DNA of 64,000 nt from Mycolicibacterium porcinum (GCA_002086835.1 MVIG01000007.1:186001-250000), one strand, 5' to 3'. Numbered from the stretch's first letter, positions 31,665-42,202 are shown. Translations and numbers: made by a program. Notes: generated from the sequence alone by a model not told the origin.

Positions 31665-33161
31665 ATGAGCCTGAACCAGCTGTACCTGACCTTGCTCACC
31701 GGCGGCATCGTGCTGTTGGCGAGCATCATCGGCACGCGCGTGGCGACCCGGATCGGGTTCCCCAGCCTGCTGTTCTTCCTGCTGGTCGGCATGGTGCTGG
31801 GCGTCGACGGGATCGGGCTGGAGTTCAACAACGTCGAGCTGGCCCGCAACGTCTGCACGACCGCGCTGGCGATCGTGCTGGTCGAAGGTGGTTTGACCAC
31901 CCGGTTCTCCGATATCCGCGGCGTACTGGCACCCGCCTCGGCCCTGGCGACCGTCGGCGTGGTGGTCAGCACCGTGATCACCGCCGTCGGCGCACATCTG
32001 CTGCTGGGCATGGACTGGCAACTCGCGCTGCTGCTCGGGGCGATCGTTGCCTCCACCGACGCCGCCGCCGTGTTCTCGGTGCTGCGGATCCTGCCGCTGC
32101 CACGTCGGCTGGCCGGTCTGCTGGAGGCCGAATCGGGTTTCAACGACGCGCCGGCAGTCATCCTCGTGCTGATGTTCAGTGTGGTGCCGTTCGTGTTCCA
32201 CCCCGAGGGCGCCATCACCGACCTGCTCTACGAACTGGTCACCGGTTCCCTGCTCGGCCTGGGCGTGGGGTTCGCCGGAGCGTTCGCATTGCGCCGGATC
32301 GCGCTGCCCGCCTCGGGGCTCTACCCGATCGCCACCTTCGGACTGGGCTTCATCGCGTTCGCCGCCGCGGGCAGCGCCCATGCGAGCGGGTTCATCGCCG
32401 CGTACTTATCCGCGGTGGTCCTCGCCAACTCGGGTCTGCCGCACAAGTCCGCCACCCGGTCGTTCGCCGAAGGGGTCGGCTGGCTGGCCCAGATCGGGCT
32501 GTTCGTACTGCTCGGATTGCTGGTGAACCCGCACGATCTCGCCGGCGACATCATTCCCGCGATCGTCATCGGGCTGGTGCTGCTGCTGATCGCCCGGCCG
32601 GTGTCGGTGGTGCTGTCGCTGGCCGGATTCCGGATCCCGTTGCGGGAACAGCTCTTCCTGTCGTGGGCGGGGCTGCGCGGTGCGGTGCCGATCGTGCTGG
32701 CCACGTTCCCGATCGTGGCCGGCGTGCCGGACAGCTACCGGTTGCTCAACATCGTGTTCGTCCTCGTGGTGATCTTCACTCTGGTGCAGGCTCCCAGTAT
32801 CAAATTCGTGGCCAACGCGCTGGGGCTGATCACCCGCGACATCACCCGCGAGATCCAGGTCGAAGCCGCGCCCCTGGACGTGCTCGACGCCGAGTTGTTG
32901 ACCATGACGGTGCAGCCCCATTCCCGGTTGCACAACGTGACGATCCTCGAACTGCGGCTGCCCGATCCGGCGGTGATCACGCTGATCATCCGCAACGGCC
33001 GCACCTTCGTCCCGCTACCGGACACCCGCATCGCCGTCGGCGACGAACTGCTCATCGTCACCACCAGCAAGACTCGGCACGACGCCGAGGCCCGGCTGCG
33101 CGCGGTGAGCCGGCGCGGCAAGCTGGCCTACTGGTTCGACGAATACGGTCTCGAGGACTGA
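31665..33161 (+). CDS. CPA1-family K+(Na+)/H+ antiporter with RCK_C domain (NhaP2/CvrA type)
   Basis: A 498-residue protein: about 12-13 membrane segments to residue 390, including the charged core ASTDAAAVFSVLR and EAESGFNDAPAVILVL, the ND pair typical of electroneutral CPA1 exchangers. A cytoplasmic RCK_C/TrkA_C domain follows (about 400-480: ELRLPDPAVITLIIRNGRTFVPLPDTRIAVGDELLIV). This architecture is that of NhaP2/CvrA, which extrude K+ and often respond to nucleotides such as c-di-AMP through RCK_C. It faces the trkA-like gene, so uptake and efflux regulation sit side by side. Confidence 0.9.
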   Translation: MSLNQLYLTLLTGGIVLLASIIGTRVATRIGFPSLLFFLLVGMVLGVDGIGLEFNNVELARNVCTTALAIVLVEGGLTTRFSDIRGVLAPASALATVGVVVSTVITAVGAHLLLGMDWQLALLLGAIVASTDAAAVFSVLRILPLPRRLAGLLEAESGFNDAPAVILVLMFSVVPFVFHPEGAITDLLYELVTGSLLGLGVGFAGAFALRRIALPASGLYPIATFGLGFIAFAAAGSAHASGFIAAYLSAVVLANSGLPHKSATRSFAEGVGWLAQIGLFVLLGLLVNPHDLAGDIIPAIVIGLVLLLIARPVSVVLSLAGFRIPLREQLFLSWAGLRGAVPIVLATFPIVAGVPDSYRLLNIVFVLVVIFTLVQAPSIKFVANALGLITRDITREIQVEAAPLDVLDAELLTMTVQPHSRLHNVTILELRLPDPAVITLIIRNGRTFVPLPDTRIAVGDELLIVTTSKTRHDAEARLRAVSRRGKLAYWFDEYGLED

Positions 33162-33212
33162 GCGCAACCAGCGCCCCGTTTGCCCCGCTGCCAGACGGGT
33201 ACCCCGCGCAGC

Positions 33213-33917
33213 ATGGCAAGTGCGTCGAGCAATCCCCTTGCGGTTCTGTTCGACGTCGACGGAACACTCGTCGACTCGAACTACCTCCACGTGCACGCCT
33301 GGGCGCGCGCGTTCCGCGAGGAGAGCATCGACGTGGAGTCCTGGCGGATACACCGCAGCATCGGCATGGATGGCAGCACCCTGGTCGCGACCCTGTCCGG
33401 AGACGCGAGTCACGCTGTGCAGCAACGACTCAAGGACCACCACGGCAGCTTTTTCCGAGATACCGCGGAGCAGATCGTCCGGCTTCCCGGTGCCCGCGAA
33501 TTGCTGCATCACCTCGCCGAGCACGGAGTGCGGGTTGTGCTCGCCAGTTCCGCACCGGACGACGAGCTCTCAATCGCCCGAAAGGTTCTCGACAGCGACG
33601 ACGCCATCGCGGCTGCAACATCGTCGAAGGACGTCGACACCGCCAAACCTGACCCCGGCATCGTCCGGGTGGCGCTGGAGCGCGCAGGTGTGTCCGCCGA
33701 GCAAGCCGTCTTTGTCGGCGACGCGGTGTGGGACGGGCAAGCCGCCACCCGCATCGGCGTCCCGTTCATCGGCCTGCGCTGCGGAGGCGTCGCCGACAGT
33801 GAGCTCGAAAAGGCAGGGGCGCAAGCGGTTTTCGACGATCCACGGGATCTCCTGCAGCGCCTGGAAACCTCCGTCATCGGCGCCCGAATCGGCGAGGACG
33901 CCCGCTCGGAAAAGTGA
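33213..33917 (+). CDS. HAD-superfamily hydrolase
   Basis: A 234-residue phosphatase-like protein with motif I FDVDGTLVDSN (nucleophile Asp near residue 13), motif II VLASSAP, motif III Lys in SSKDVDTAKPDPGI and motif IV VFVGDAVWDGQAA. A helical cap lies between I and II, as in beta-phosphoglucomutase and phosphoglycolate phosphatase relatives. ATG 33213 is chosen because upstream codons to 33180 are not protein-like. The LexA-type box lies immediately downstream, before the next gene. Confidence 0.88.
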   Translation: MASASSNPLAVLFDVDGTLVDSNYLHVHAWARAFREESIDVESWRIHRSIGMDGSTLVATLSGDASHAVQQRLKDHHGSFFRDTAEQIVRLPGARELLHHLAEHGVRVVLASSAPDDELSIARKVLDSDDAIAAATSSKDVDTAKPDPGIVRVALERAGVSAEQAVFVGDAVWDGQAATRIGVPFIGLRCGGVADSELEKAGAQAVFDDPRDLLQRLETSVIGARIGEDARSEK

Positions 33918-33936
33918 GCGCGCCAGGCGAGTCGAC

Positions 33937-33967
33937 TTGACCACGAAGGTCGAACATGTGTTCTAAT
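33937..33967 (+). promoter_or_regulatory. Promoter overlapped by a LexA (SOS) box
   Basis: TCGAAC-ATGT-GTTCTA at 33950-33965 matches the mycobacterial LexA box TCGAAC-N4-GTTCGA at 11 of 12 positions. TTGACC at 33937-33942 and TCTAAT at 33962-33967 could be -35 and -10 elements, though 19 bases apart. The box overlaps the putative -10, an ideal place for repression. The target gene begins 50 bases downstream. Confidence 0.75.
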
Positions 33968-34016
33968 ACGTGCGACTGCCCGCCCAGCGCAAGCGATGTT
34001 CGAAAAGGAGTTCGCC

Positions 34017-34445
34017 GTGACGATGACTGTAGACGCTCAGGCACCAGAAGCGTTGACCATCAACTCCGACAGCCCCGACGATGTGGCCACCTCACCTGAG
34101 AGCACCACCCCCGCCCCCGAAGCCCCTGCCGACGAGAAGCCCAAGAAGGCGCCGGCCAAGAAGGCACCCGGCAAGAAGGCCAAGACCATCGAGCTGACCC
34201 TCACTGTCACCGGTACCGCCGACGGCGAGTGGCATGCCGAGCTCAAGCAGGGCACCACCTACTTGGCTCGCAACGTCGCGGTCGCGGCCGCTGCCGTCTC
34301 GCGTGCGGCCAAGGAACTCCACGAGGACCTCTCCACTCCGATCGATGAGGTGATCGAGGAGGCACGCTCCCAGCAGGCCGCCAAGGTGGCAGCGTTGGAA
34401 GCCGAACTCGAAGCGGCCCGCAAGGTCTTGTCCGACTTGGAGTGA
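34017..34445 (+). CDS. Small Lys/Ala/Pro-rich protein, DUF6319-like, SOS-boxed
   Basis: A 142-residue protein. Residues about 20-60 are disordered with PKKAPAKKAPGKKAK, like the tails of mycobacterial histone-like proteins. Residues 60-105 form a compact beta-rich section (IELTLTVTGTADGEWHAELKQGTTYLARN), and 105-142 a probable coiled coil (EEARSQQAAKVAALEAELEAARKVL). GTG 34017 has AAGGAG six bases upstream; ATG 33996 overlaps that site and is rejected. I recall the DUF6319 label for such actinobacterial proteins, but no function. A LexA-type box upstream suggests a DNA-damage role. Confidence 0.75.
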   Translation: MTMTVDAQAPEALTINSDSPDDVATSPESTTPAPEAPADEKPKKAPAKKAPGKKAKTIELTLTVTGTADGEWHAELKQGTTYLARNVAVAAAAVSRAAKELHEDLSTPIDEVIEEARSQQAAKVAALEAELEAARKVLSDLE

Positions 34446-34487
34446 GGCTTCAGCAGGCGTTGGGCGGACCGCAAGTGTTCATCCGGC

Positions 34488-34512
34488 CGGTCGTCAAATT
34501 TCTTGACGACCG
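34488..34512 (+). terminator. Stem-loop terminator after the SOS-boxed gene
   Basis: CGGTCGTCAA and TTGACGACCG form a perfect ten-bp stem with a five-base ATTTC loop, 43 bases after the stop at 34445. There is no T-run, as often seen in mycobacteria. It may serve both this gene and the convergent DUF3297 gene. Confidence 0.6.
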
Positions 34513-34634
34513 CGCGGATGTCGTGCCGAAACGTGATGGCTGCGTCGCACTGAAAACAGAACTGACTCGAATCCATGGATTGCGAGTGGTTTTCGCGGTA
34601 CGGCGCCGACGGCTGCAGCAGCCAGGTGGCGTCG

Positions 34635-34892
34635 CTACTCCGCTTGGCGGAAATACGGTTCCACCGTGCCGCTGAGCTTGACGACCATCGGATTCCCGCG
34701 GCGATCCTTGGCGGTAGGGACTTCAACACGCACCCATCCCTCGGCCACGTCATATTCGTGAACGTTGGTCTTCTCGACGCCATTGAACCGAATACCCACG
34801 TCGCGGAGGAGCACCTCTTCGTCATAGAAGGGGCTGCGGGGATCGACGGAGAGGTGATTCGGTGGAACGTCTGCGTTCTGGTCCTCGGGCAT
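34635..34892 (-). CDS. DUF3297 family protein
   Basis: An 85-residue conserved protein of unknown function: PPNHLSVDPRSPFYDEEVL, GIRFNGVEKTNVHEYDVAEGW and the closing KLSGTVEPYF are the hallmarks of DUF3297. ATG 34892 gives the normal family length; the open frame upstream runs through the antisense of a tRNA gene and is not coding. It is probably cytoplasmic. About 190 bases between its stop and the small SOS-boxed gene hold only the stem-loop at 34488-34512. Confidence 0.85.
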   Translation of the reverse strand: MPEDQNADVPPNHLSVDPRSPFYDEEVLLRDVGIRFNGVEKTNVHEYDVAEGWVRVEVPTAKDRRGNPMVVKLSGTVEPYFRQAE

Positions 34893-34990
34893 GATGGCTT
34901 TCGTTCGGATGCTGCGCTGAGCTCGTGGATTTGGATTCTCCAAGAACCTACGCGACGGGTGGCGGCGGCGACAACAATCGCACACAGCAA

Positions 34991-35020
34991 AGAACCCGAA
35001 GCCATATGACTTCGGGTTCT
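34991..35020 (-). terminator. Intrinsic terminator of tRNA-Ala
   Basis: AGAACCCGAAG and CTTCGGGTTCT form a perfect 11-bp stem with an eight-base loop, starting six bases downstream of the tRNA 3' end on the minus strand. It is followed by TTTGCTGTG. Position and strength make it the tRNA terminator. Confidence 0.8.
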
Positions 35021-35026
35021 CAAACG

Positions 35027-35099
35027 TGGAGCTAAGGGGATTCGAACCCCTGACCCCCACACTGCCAGTGTGGTGCGCTACCAACTGCGCCATAGCCCC
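35027..35099 (-). tRNA. tRNA-Ala(GGC)
   Basis: A 73-base cloverleaf. The acceptor stem GGGGCTA pairs with TAGCTCC, with one G-T pair and discriminator A. The D arm is GCGCAGTTGGTAGCGC. The anticodon stem CCACA/TGTGG encloses CTGGCAG, giving anticodon GGC for alanine. The T arm is AGGGG-TTCGAAT-CCCCT. CCA is not encoded. A terminator lies directly downstream. No phage integrase or duplicated 3' end was seen nearby. Confidence 0.95.
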
Positions 35100-35154
35100 G
35101 TTTGTCGTGCCCCACGAAGTTACACCACCGCTACCCCAGGTTCAAAATCGCTGC

Positions 35155-36411
35155 TCAGGGGACCTCTCCGCCGGCCTCCGGGCCCAGCGCACGGGCCGGA
35201 GTGTGCTCTGCGGAGGGCCGTCCGCGGGTCTCCGGAGCGAAGATCCAGCCGACGGCGGCGAGCAGCAGGATCACCCCGCTGATCACGAAGGCCCACGAGA
35301 ACGACAGGTACTGCGCGATCAGCCCGACCAGCAGTGAACCGCCGACCGATCCCACGTCGGCCATCATCTGGAACGTCGCGACCGCGGTGCCGCCGCGAGC
35401 CTTGTTGCCGATGATGTCGGCCACCGCGGCCTGCTGTGGCGCGGTGAAGATCCCGGTCGAGAAGCCCGCGACGTAGGCGCTCACCAGAAACAGCGTGAGG
35501 CCGTCGGTGAAGCCGACCATCACGGTCGATATCCCGGCGGCGGTGAGCCCGACGATCAGCAGCACCCGTCGCCCCGCCCGGTCGGACAGGTAGCCGCTGG
35601 GGATCACCGCGGACACATTGCCGACGGCGAACGTGGCCAGCGCCAGCCCCGCCATCCCGGGCCCGCGGTGCAGCACGTCGACGATGAACAACGGCACCAA
35701 GGCAATTCGGAGTCCGAAGGCCGACCATCCGGTGGCGAAGTTCGACAACAACGCCGCCCGGTAGGCGCGGTTGCGCAGCGCCGCGCGCACGGTCACCTTG
35801 GCGCCTTCGTCCGGCGCGGGCGCGGCCAGCGACGAGTGCCGCAGGCTGATGAACACCACCGCGGCGGCCACCAACAGGGCGGCGCCGTAGATGACGAACG
35901 GGGCGCTCAGGCCGAGCCCCGCGGTGAGGCTTCCGAGCACCGGCCCGCCGACCGAGCCGACCAGGAAGGCCGAGGAGAACATGCCGGCCACGCGGCCGCG
36001 GGCGTCCTCCGGGCTCACGCGGATCATCAGGCCCAGGGCCGATACGAAGAACATCGTCGACCCGACACCGCCCAGGGACCGGAACAGCAGCAGCTGCCAA
36101 TACGTCTGCGCGAATGCGCAGGCACCGGTGGTGACGGCGACGATGAGCAGACCCCACACGTAGATCCGGCGCTCCCCCAGCCGCTGGATCAGGATGCCGG
36201 TGGCCGGCGCGAAACACAGCCTCATCAGCGCGAACGCGGTGATGACGAACGTCGCGGCGCTGATACTGACACCGAAGTGCCGCGCATAGGCCGGCAGTAC
36301 CGGCGCCACGACGCCGTAGCCGAGCGCGATGACGGCGTTGGCGACGATCAGGACCCAGACTTCACCAGGCAGCTTCGACTTGGTCTGACAGTCGCCCTCC
36401 GTAACGCTCAC
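35155..36411 (-). CDS. MFS transporter
   Basis: A 418-residue major facilitator with twelve hydrophobic segments. The loop 2-3 signature is altered ([16 protein letters not shown]), and the second-half equivalent is [16 protein letters not shown]. Substrate is unknown; an exporter role is typical for this subgroup. The GTG at 36411 overlaps the pgm stop by four bases (GTGA), so it is translated with phosphoglucomutase, which may hint at a sugar-related or simply convenient pairing. It ends in a hydrophilic tail. Confidence 0.88.
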   Translation of the reverse strand: MSVTEGDCQTKSKLPGEVWVLIVANAVIALGYGVVAPVLPAYARHFGVSISAATFVITAFALMRLCFAPATGILIQRLGERRIYVWGLLIVAVTTGACAFAQTYWQLLLFRSLGGVGSTMFFVSALGLMIRVSPEDARGRVAGMFSSAFLVGSVGGPVLGSLTAGLGLSAPFVIYGAALLVAAAVVFISLRHSSLAAPAPDEGAKVTVRAALRNRAYRAALLSNFATGWSAFGLRIALVPLFIVDVLHRGPGMAGLALATFAVGNVSAVIPSGYLSDRAGRRVLLIVGLTAAGISTVMVGFTDGLTLFLVSAYVAGFSTGIFTAPQQAAVADIIGNKARGGTAVATFQMMADVGSVGGSLLVGLIAQYLSFSWAFVISGVILLLAAVGWIFAPETRGRPSAEHTPARALGPEAGGEVP

Positions 36412-38042
36412 CCGATGACTGTATTAACCACGTCCTTGGCGGCCTCCTGCACCTCCGCCAGATGGTCGGGGCCGAGGAACGACTCGGCATAGATCTTGTA
36501 GACGTCCTCGGTGCCCGACGGCCGGGCGGCGAACCAGGCGTTCTCCGTCGTGACCTTCAGCCCGCCCAGCGCCGCGCCGTTGCCCGGTGCGGAGGTCAGC
36601 TTCGAGGTGATGGGCTCGCCGGCCAGTTCGGTGGCGCTGACCTGCTCGGGCGACAGCTTGGCCAGCCGGGCTTTCTGCTCGCGGTCGGCCGGCGCGTCGA
36701 TGCGCGCATAGGTGGGCGACCCGTAGCGTTCGGCCAGTTCGGCGTAGCGCTGCGACGGGGTCTTCCCGGTGACCGCGAGGATCTCCGAGGCCAGCAGCGC
36801 CAGGATGATGCCGTCCTTGTCGGTGGTCCAGGTCGACCCATCGGTGCGCAGGAACGAGGCCCCCGCACTCTCCTCGCCGCCGAAGCCGATGCCGCCTCCG
36901 ATCAGCCCGTCGACGAACCACTTGAAACCGACCGGCACCTCCACCAGCTTGCGATCCAGCCCGGCCACCACCCGGTCGATGATCGAACTGCTCACCGCGG
37001 TCTTGCCCACCGCGGTGTCAGCCGGCCAGTTGGGCCGGTGGGTGTAGAGGTAGTCGATGGCCACCGCCAGATAGTGGTTCGGGTTCATCAGCCCGCCATC
37101 CGGGGTGACGATGCCGTGCCGGTCGGAGTCGGCGTCGTTGCCGGTGGCGATCTGATACGAATCCCGGTTCGCGATGAGGGACGCCATGGCATTCGGTGAG
37201 CTGCAGTCCATCCGGATCTTGCCGTCGGTGTCCAGGGTCATGAACCGCCACGTAGCATCCACCAGCGGGTTGACCACGGTGAGGTCGAGGTTGTACCGCT
37301 CGGCGATCGCGCCCCAGTAGTCCACGCTGGCCCCGCCCAGCGGGTCGGCACCGATGCGGATGCCCTCGGCCCGGATCGCGTGCAGGTCCACCACGTTGGC
37401 CAGGTCCGCGACATAGGCGTCGAGGTAGTCATGCCGCTGGGCGATCTGCACCGCCCGCGCCAACGGCATCCGTTTCACGTCCTTGAACCCGTCACGCAGG
37501 ATCTCGTTGGCGCGCTTGGCAATCCATCCGGTGGCATCGGTGTCGGCGGGGCCGCCGTTGGGCGGGTTGTACTTGAAGCCGCCGTCGCGCGGCGGGTTGT
37601 GCGACGGGGTGACCACGATGCCGTCCGCCAGATCCGCATCGCGCCCCTGGTTGAAGGTCAGAATGGCGTGACTGACCGCGGGTGTCGGGGTGTAGCGGTC
37701 AGCCGAATCGATCATCGCCACAACATCATTGGCGGCCAGCACCTCCAGCGCCGACGCCCAGGCCGGTTCGGACAGCGCGTGGGTGTCGCGGCCGAGGAAG
37801 AGCGGGCCCGTGGTGCCCTGCGCGGCGCGATATTCGACGATGGCCTGGGTGGTGGCCAGGATGTGACCTTCGTTGAACGCGGTGTCCAGACTGGAGCCGC
37901 GGTGCCCCGAGGTTCCGAACACCACCTGCTGCGCGATGTCGTCGGGGTCGGGCCGCCGCGTGTAGTACGCGGTCACCACCTGGGCGATGTCGATCAGATC
38001 CTCGGGTTGAGCCGGTTGCCCGGCGCGGGGATTGGCAGCCAT
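36408..38042 (-). CDS. pgm: Phosphoglucomutase, alpha-D-glucose specific
   Basis: A 544-residue enzyme interconverting glucose-1-phosphate and glucose-6-phosphate, linking glycolysis with glycogen, trehalose and wall polysaccharides. The phosphoserine loop is [27 protein letters not shown] near residue 42 binds phosphate; [12 protein letters not shown] binds Mg2+; [12 protein letters not shown] and [14 protein letters not shown] complete the family set. It closely resembles M. tuberculosis PgmA ([16 protein letters not shown] start), supporting ATG 38042. It is followed by a 4-bp-overlapping MFS gene and is divergent from a hemerythrin-domain gene. Confidence 0.95.
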   Translation of the reverse strand: MAANPRAGQPAQPEDLIDIAQVVTAYYTRRPDPDDIAQQVVFGTSGHRGSSLDTAFNEGHILATTQAIVEYRAAQGTTGPLFLGRDTHALSEPAWASALEVLAANDVVAMIDSADRYTPTPAVSHAILTFNQGRDADLADGIVVTPSHNPPRDGGFKYNPPNGGPADTDATGWIAKRANEILRDGFKDVKRMPLARAVQIAQRHDYLDAYVADLANVVDLHAIRAEGIRIGADPLGGASVDYWGAIAERYNLDLTVVNPLVDATWRFMTLDTDGKIRMDCSSPNAMASLIANRDSYQIATGNDADSDRHGIVTPDGGLMNPNHYLAVAIDYLYTHRPNWPADTAVGKTAVSSSIIDRVVAGLDRKLVEVPVGFKWFVDGLIGGGIGFGGEESAGASFLRTDGSTWTTDKDGIILALLASEILAVTGKTPSQRYAELAERYGSPTYARIDAPADREQKARLAKLSPEQVSATELAGEPITSKLTSAPGNGAALGGLKVTTENAWFAARPSGTEDVYKIYAESFLGPDHLAEVQEAAKDVVNTVIG

Positions 38043-38139
38043 GATTCCCGATCTTCCCTCCGACAACTGAACAGCGTTTGACGGTCAGGGCAAGCCTTAC
38101 ACAAGTCGGTTACAAGTGTGGCCCGGCAACGTGGCTGCC

Positions 38140-38838
38140 GTGAACAAACCGATGCAACCCACTCGACTCGTCAACGTCACCGCGCGGCGCCCCGGGGATC
38201 CCGAACCCGACCTGCTCGGCATCAGCCTCGCGCACCGCGCCATGGTCACCGACGTCGGCCGGGTCGCAACGTTGACCTCGGCTTTCGCGGACGGGCAGAT
38301 GACGTGCACGCCCCGACGCGCTCGTGCCGTCGCCCGGTACGTGGAGCTGCTGTGCGATTCGGTCCACCACCACCATGCGACCGAGGACCAGGTGCTGTGG
38401 CCGGTGATCGAAGCCGCCGCGGGCGGGTGTGTCGACCTGACCGAGCTGTCCGAGGACCACGCGGCGCTCGATCCGCGACTGGACCGGTTGCGCGCGCGGG
38501 CGGCCGGGTTCCGGCTGAACGTCGGCGATCGCGAATCCGCGGCGCCGCTGGCCGCAGGCCTCACTGAGCTGCATGCGCTGCTGCACGAACACATCGCCGA
38601 CGAGGAGCGAGAGATCTTCCCGGTGATCCGGCAGTACGTGTCGGTCGACGACTGGGCGGCCGTCGAAAAGACCGCGCAGCGGGGCGGGCGGATGTCGTTC
38701 GACGGACCACGCACCGTGGCGGTGATGACCGAGCACGAGCGCACCGCCCTGTCCGAAACCGTGAGTCCGGTACTGCTCGGGCTGATCAGGGTGCTGTCGG
38801 TGCGCCACCGGCGATTCGACCGTCGGGTGTTCGGCTGA
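38140..38838 (+). CDS. Hemerythrin HHE-domain protein
   Basis: A protein of about 232 residues with a four-helix iron-binding domain: SLAHRAM, HHHHATEDQVLWPVIE, LSEDHAALD and LHEHIADEEREIFPVI supply the His/Glu ligands of an HHE cation-binding site. Such proteins sense or buffer oxygen, nitric oxide or iron. The start is uncertain: GTG 38140 is given, with GTG 38116 and ATG 38152 as alternatives, since none has a clear ribosome-binding site. The C-terminal end overlaps the 3' end of the convergent regulator gene by 53 bases. Confidence 0.8.
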   Translation: MNKPMQPTRLVNVTARRPGDPEPDLLGISLAHRAMVTDVGRVATLTSAFADGQMTCTPRRARAVARYVELLCDSVHHHHATEDQVLWPVIEAAAGGCVDLTELSEDHAALDPRLDRLRARAAGFRLNVGDRESAAPLAAGLTELHALLHEHIADEEREIFPVIRQYVSVDDWAAVEKTAQRGGRMSFDGPRTVAVMTEHERTALSETVSPVLLGLIRVLSVRHRRFDRRVFG

Positions 38839-41800
38839 GCACCTTGGCGGCATCGGCCGCCAGACGCTCACGGAGCGCAGCGGCAGCGGAGCGGTAGCGG
38901 CGCGCCTGCCCGGTGTCGCCGGTCAATTCGGCGACGGCGGCCAGCGCCTCGTCCACCGGCCCGATGAGCAGGGTGCCGTTGTCGAGTCCCGCCATCCGCC
39001 CGGAGTACGGCAGCAGCTCCTCAGCCGTCGCCTTGGCGGCCTGCTCGTCCCCGAGCGCCGCCGCCGCATGCGCCCGCAACGTGGTCATGGCCAGCCAGTA
39101 GTAGGACCGCTCGACCGGCGCGCGCTGGGCCCAAACCTGGTGTGCCTCATCCGCTCTTCCCGCGGCCAGCAAAGCCAGGACCACGGCGTCGGTGACCGCC
39201 TTCGACACCACGTTGTGAACGGCAAGCAACTCGTCCGCCAGCGGAGCGAGATCGTTGCGGCACAGCGCCGCCGTCAGCCGACCGACGAGCGCCATCAACG
39301 CGCCATTGGGGGCTCCGTGTTCGGACAACTGGGCGGCCGCCGCCGCATAGCGGCGCTCGCCCTCGTCGGCCCGGCCCGCCAGCACCGTCAACTGCGCCTC
39401 GAACACGTCCAGCACGCCCAGGAGGTAACCCAGCTGACCGGTGCCTGCCCGCGCCACCGCGAGATCGACATGATCCAGCGCAGCCGCCAGATCCGAGCGT
39501 CCCGCCGCCGACAGGAACAACAGCCACTGCGCGACCGCCTCGTAGTCGACCGCGCCGCACTGCTGCGCGACCGCGAGCAGCTCAGCGGCCGTGGAGTCCC
39601 GCTCGTCGGCGAGATCGGGGCCCAGCGCGGCGAAGGCGCGGGCATTGAGTGCCGCGCACAACAACCGGCCGTTGACGCCGGGGGCCTCGGCGTGTGCCGC
39701 GCGGGCCAACGCGAGCGCCTCCGCACTGGCCAGTAACGCGGCAGGCGTATCCGCACCCTCCAACTCGGCGAACAACGTCGACAACAGCCGCGCCCGCACG
39801 GACACCGGGTGGTCCAGGGACAGGACACGACGAAGGGGCACCACGATGTCCGGGTCGGCGGCATCAGTGACTCGGAGCCGCCACACCAGCGGGGCATCCC
39901 ACCGGGTGAGCGCGCCGACGGTCAACGCGTCGTGGCCTGCTGCCAGTTTCAACGTCCGCTTCTGTTCGTCGCGTGCCGAAACGACGTCGCCGGCCCTGGC
40001 CAGCGCCGCGACCAGTCCACACCGTGCGAGAACCGCCCGCTCGAGCATGTTCGGCTGCGGGCCCGCCGGCCGGGCTCCGGCGAGATCCAGCATCCGAACC
40101 GCCGCGTGCCATTGGCGCGCCGATTCCGCCGGGGCGCCGACGGTGTCGGCCTCGCGCGCTGCGGCCATCGCGAAATCAGCTGCCTCACTTGCCGTATCGG
40201 ACGTCGCCGCGGCCACGGCGTGATAGGCGAGTGAGGAGGAATCAGCCGAACTTCCCGGCCGGCGCAGCAGTGCGAGGGCGGCGGCGTGCAACCTGGTCCG
40301 ACGGAGGACGGACATGTCGTCGTAGATCGTGTCGCGGACCAGGGCGTGGGCAAACCTGACCCGGCCGGGGGCCGGCTCATCGAGAAGCCCCGCCAGCACA
40401 GCCGGTTCGAGCGAGTCCAGTAGTTCCTCGGAGTTGCCGCGGGCGAGGTCGCCGAGGAGGTCGAGATCCACGTCGCGGCCGAGCACCGCAGCCTGCCGCA
40501 GTGCCGTTGCGGTCGGCGCGGGCAGCCGGTCCAGTCTGCGCCGCAACACATCACGTACCCCGACCGGCACGCCGCCCTTGCCGGCTTCCACGCCCTCGGC
40601 AACCATCAGCCTGGCCAGTTCCCTGATGAACAGCGGATTGCCCCCGGTCCGCTCCCGCAGAAGCCGCAGCGTCTCGCCCGCCAATGCCGAAAGACCGTAC
40701 TCGGCAGCGAGTTCCGCAGTCGCCGCCTCGTCGAGACCCGCCAGTTCCAGGTGTGGGGCGGCGTGATTGGCCAGCGCCGCGCGGGCCGCGTCGAGCTCCG
40801 CCCCCGACTCCGAGGACCGGTAGGTGCCGACGATCAGCACGCGATGGGCATCGAGCCGATCGGTCACGAACCGCAGCAGCTCCAGTGTCAGACCATCGGT
40901 ACGGTGCAGATCGTCCAGCACGACGACCAGCGGCCGGTGGGTGGATACCTGCCCGAGCAGGCCGGCGAGCGCCTGGGCCAACCAGAACGTTCCGCCGCTG
41001 CCGGGATTCGCCGCCCCGCCGTCGTGCAACAGCGGGCCCAACGCCCTGACCTGATCGGGTTCGCAGGCGCCCACGAATTCACGGATCACTTCCGTCCACG
41101 CCCAGCCCGGTGGCGCACCGTCCACCTCGGGGCAGCGTCCCGAGGCCACCGCCCACCCCGCCGCGCGAAGCCGCTCGGCGGCGGTATCGACAAGCGTGGT
41201 CTTGCCCAGGCCCGCTTCGCCGGAGACCCACAGCACGCGACCGCCTTCGCGCTCAACCGTTTCCGCGGTCCGTGCGATCGCCGCCAATTCAGCGGTCCGC
41301 CCGCACGACCGTGGCGGTGTCCGTCCGACCCGCGGAATCGCGATCGGCCGCTCAGTGACTGGGATCGGCTCGAGATGGTCGGCCTGTTGCAGGATGTCGC
41401 GTTCCAGGTCCCGCAGCGGACGAGCCGGTTCGAGCCCGAGGTCATCTACCAGGTGTTCGCGGGTGCGTCGCAAGACGTCAAGCGCTGCGGACTGACGACC
41501 GGTCCGGTACAACGCGGTCGCGAGTAGCCCGGCGGCGACCTCCCGGCCCGGGTGGTCGCGGGCGTGGCGCTCCAGAACCCGCACGACCAGCGCATCGCGA
41601 CCCAGCACCGACTGCGCGCGGGCATACGATTCGACGGTGGCCAACCGCAATTCGGCCAGCCGGGCCACCTCCGGCGCCGCCCACAGCGCGTCGGCCACCT
41701 CCGCATAGGGCTCACCCGACCAACCCGCGAGCGCATCCTCGAGCAGTCGTGCCCGCTCGGCAGGATCGGCTTCTTGCTCTGCCGCAGAAACTTTCGACTC

Positions 41801-42154
41801 GAAATGCCACACGTCGACGGCCTCGACCGGCAATCGCAGACAGTATCCGGGGGCAGCGCTGACGATGACACGGGCGACCGCCCGCGGCTCGCGCCCCGGT
41901 TCGAGGACGCGGCGCAGATGAGAGATGTAGGCCTGCAGCGATGACAGCACCTTTGGGGGTGGCTCGCCCTCCCACAGGTCGTCGACAAGCCTGTCGACCG
42001 ACACCACCTCGCCGTGGGCGGATATCAACCGGGCCAACACCGATCGCTGCCTGCGACCGCCGAGTTCCGCCGGTTCGCCGCCCACCCACGCCCGGATCGG
42101 CCCCAGCGCAGCCACCCGCACCGCGGAAACTGCGGAATTCTCAGGGGCCGTCAT
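38786..42154 (-). CDS. SARP-type regulator with AAA ATPase and TPR-like region (AfsR-like)
   Basis: A 1122-residue regulator. Residues 10-105 are an OmpR-like winged helix ([27 protein letters not shown]), and about 110-260 the bacterial transcriptional activation domain ([11 protein letters not shown] to [16 protein letters not shown]). An ATPase follows, with Walker [13 protein letters not shown] (about 310) and Walker [10 protein letters not shown] (about 405). The last 500 residues are Ala-rich helical repeats. This is the AfsR/large SARP architecture, which usually activates secondary metabolism or transport genes. No biosynthetic cluster adjoins. The likely nearby targets are unclear; it is divergent from crcB1 by 48 bases. 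Confidence 0.9.
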   Translation of the reverse strand: MTAPENSAVSAVRVAALGPIRAWVGGEPAELGGRRQRSVLARLISAHGEVVSVDRLVDDLWEGEPPPKVLSSLQAYISHLRRVLEPGREPRAVARVIVSAAPGYCLRLPVEAVDVWHFESKVSAAEQEADPAERARLLEDALAGWSGEPYAEVADALWAAPEVARLAELRLATVESYARAQSVLGRDALVVRVLERHARDHPGREVAAGLLATALYRTGRQSAALDVLRRTREHLVDDLGLEPARPLRDLERDILQQADHLEPIPVTERPIAIPRVGRTPPRSCGRTAELAAIARTAETVEREGGRVLWVSGEAGLGKTTLVDTAAERLRAAGWAVASGRCPEVDGAPPGWAWTEVIREFVGACEPDQVRALGPLLHDGGAANPGSGGTFWLAQALAGLLGQVSTHRPLVVVLDDLHRTDGLTLELLRFVTDRLDAHRVLIVGTYRSSESGAELDAARAALANHAAPHLELAGLDEAATAELAAEYGLSALAGETLRLLRERTGGNPLFIRELARLMVAEGVEAGKGGVPVGVRDVLRRRLDRLPAPTATALRQAAVLGRDVDLDLLGDLARGNSEELLDSLEPAVLAGLLDEPAPGRVRFAHALVRDTIYDDMSVLRRTRLHAAALALLRRPGSSADSSSLAYHAVAAATSDTASEAADFAMAAAREADTVGAPAESARQWHAAVRMLDLAGARPAGPQPNMLERAVLARCGLVAALARAGDVVSARDEQKRTLKLAAGHDALTVGALTRWDAPLVWRLRVTDAADPDIVVPLRRVLSLDHPVSVRARLLSTLFAELEGADTPAALLASAEALALARAAHAEAPGVNGRLLCAALNARAFAALGPDLADERDSTAAELLAVAQQCGAVDYEAVAQWLLFLSAAGRSDLAAALDHVDLAVARAGTGQLGYLLGVLDVFEAQLTVLAGRADEGERRYAAAAAQLSEHGAPNGALMALVGRLTAALCRNDLAPLADELLAVHNVVSKAVTDAVVLALLAAGRADEAHQVWAQRAPVERSYYWLAMTTLRAHAAAALGDEQAAKATAEELLPYSGRMAGLDNGTLLIGPVDEALAAVAELTGDTGQARRYRSAAAALRERLAADAAKVLSRTPDGRIAGGAPTAP

Positions 42155-42202
42155 GGTGAGCCGACCTTAGCTGTCTGGCAGCCGACCGACATACTTTGCA
42201 TC

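Noticed and set aside
34259-34630. A minus-strand frame with a CxxC pair (FCFQCDAAI) opposite the SOS-boxed gene.
   Set aside because: It overlaps a well-supported gene, has no ribosome-binding site, and only one CxxC pair.
42155-42202. Possible fluoride riboswitch before crcB1.
   Set aside because: The gap is only 48 bases and lacks the conserved crcB RNA sequences.
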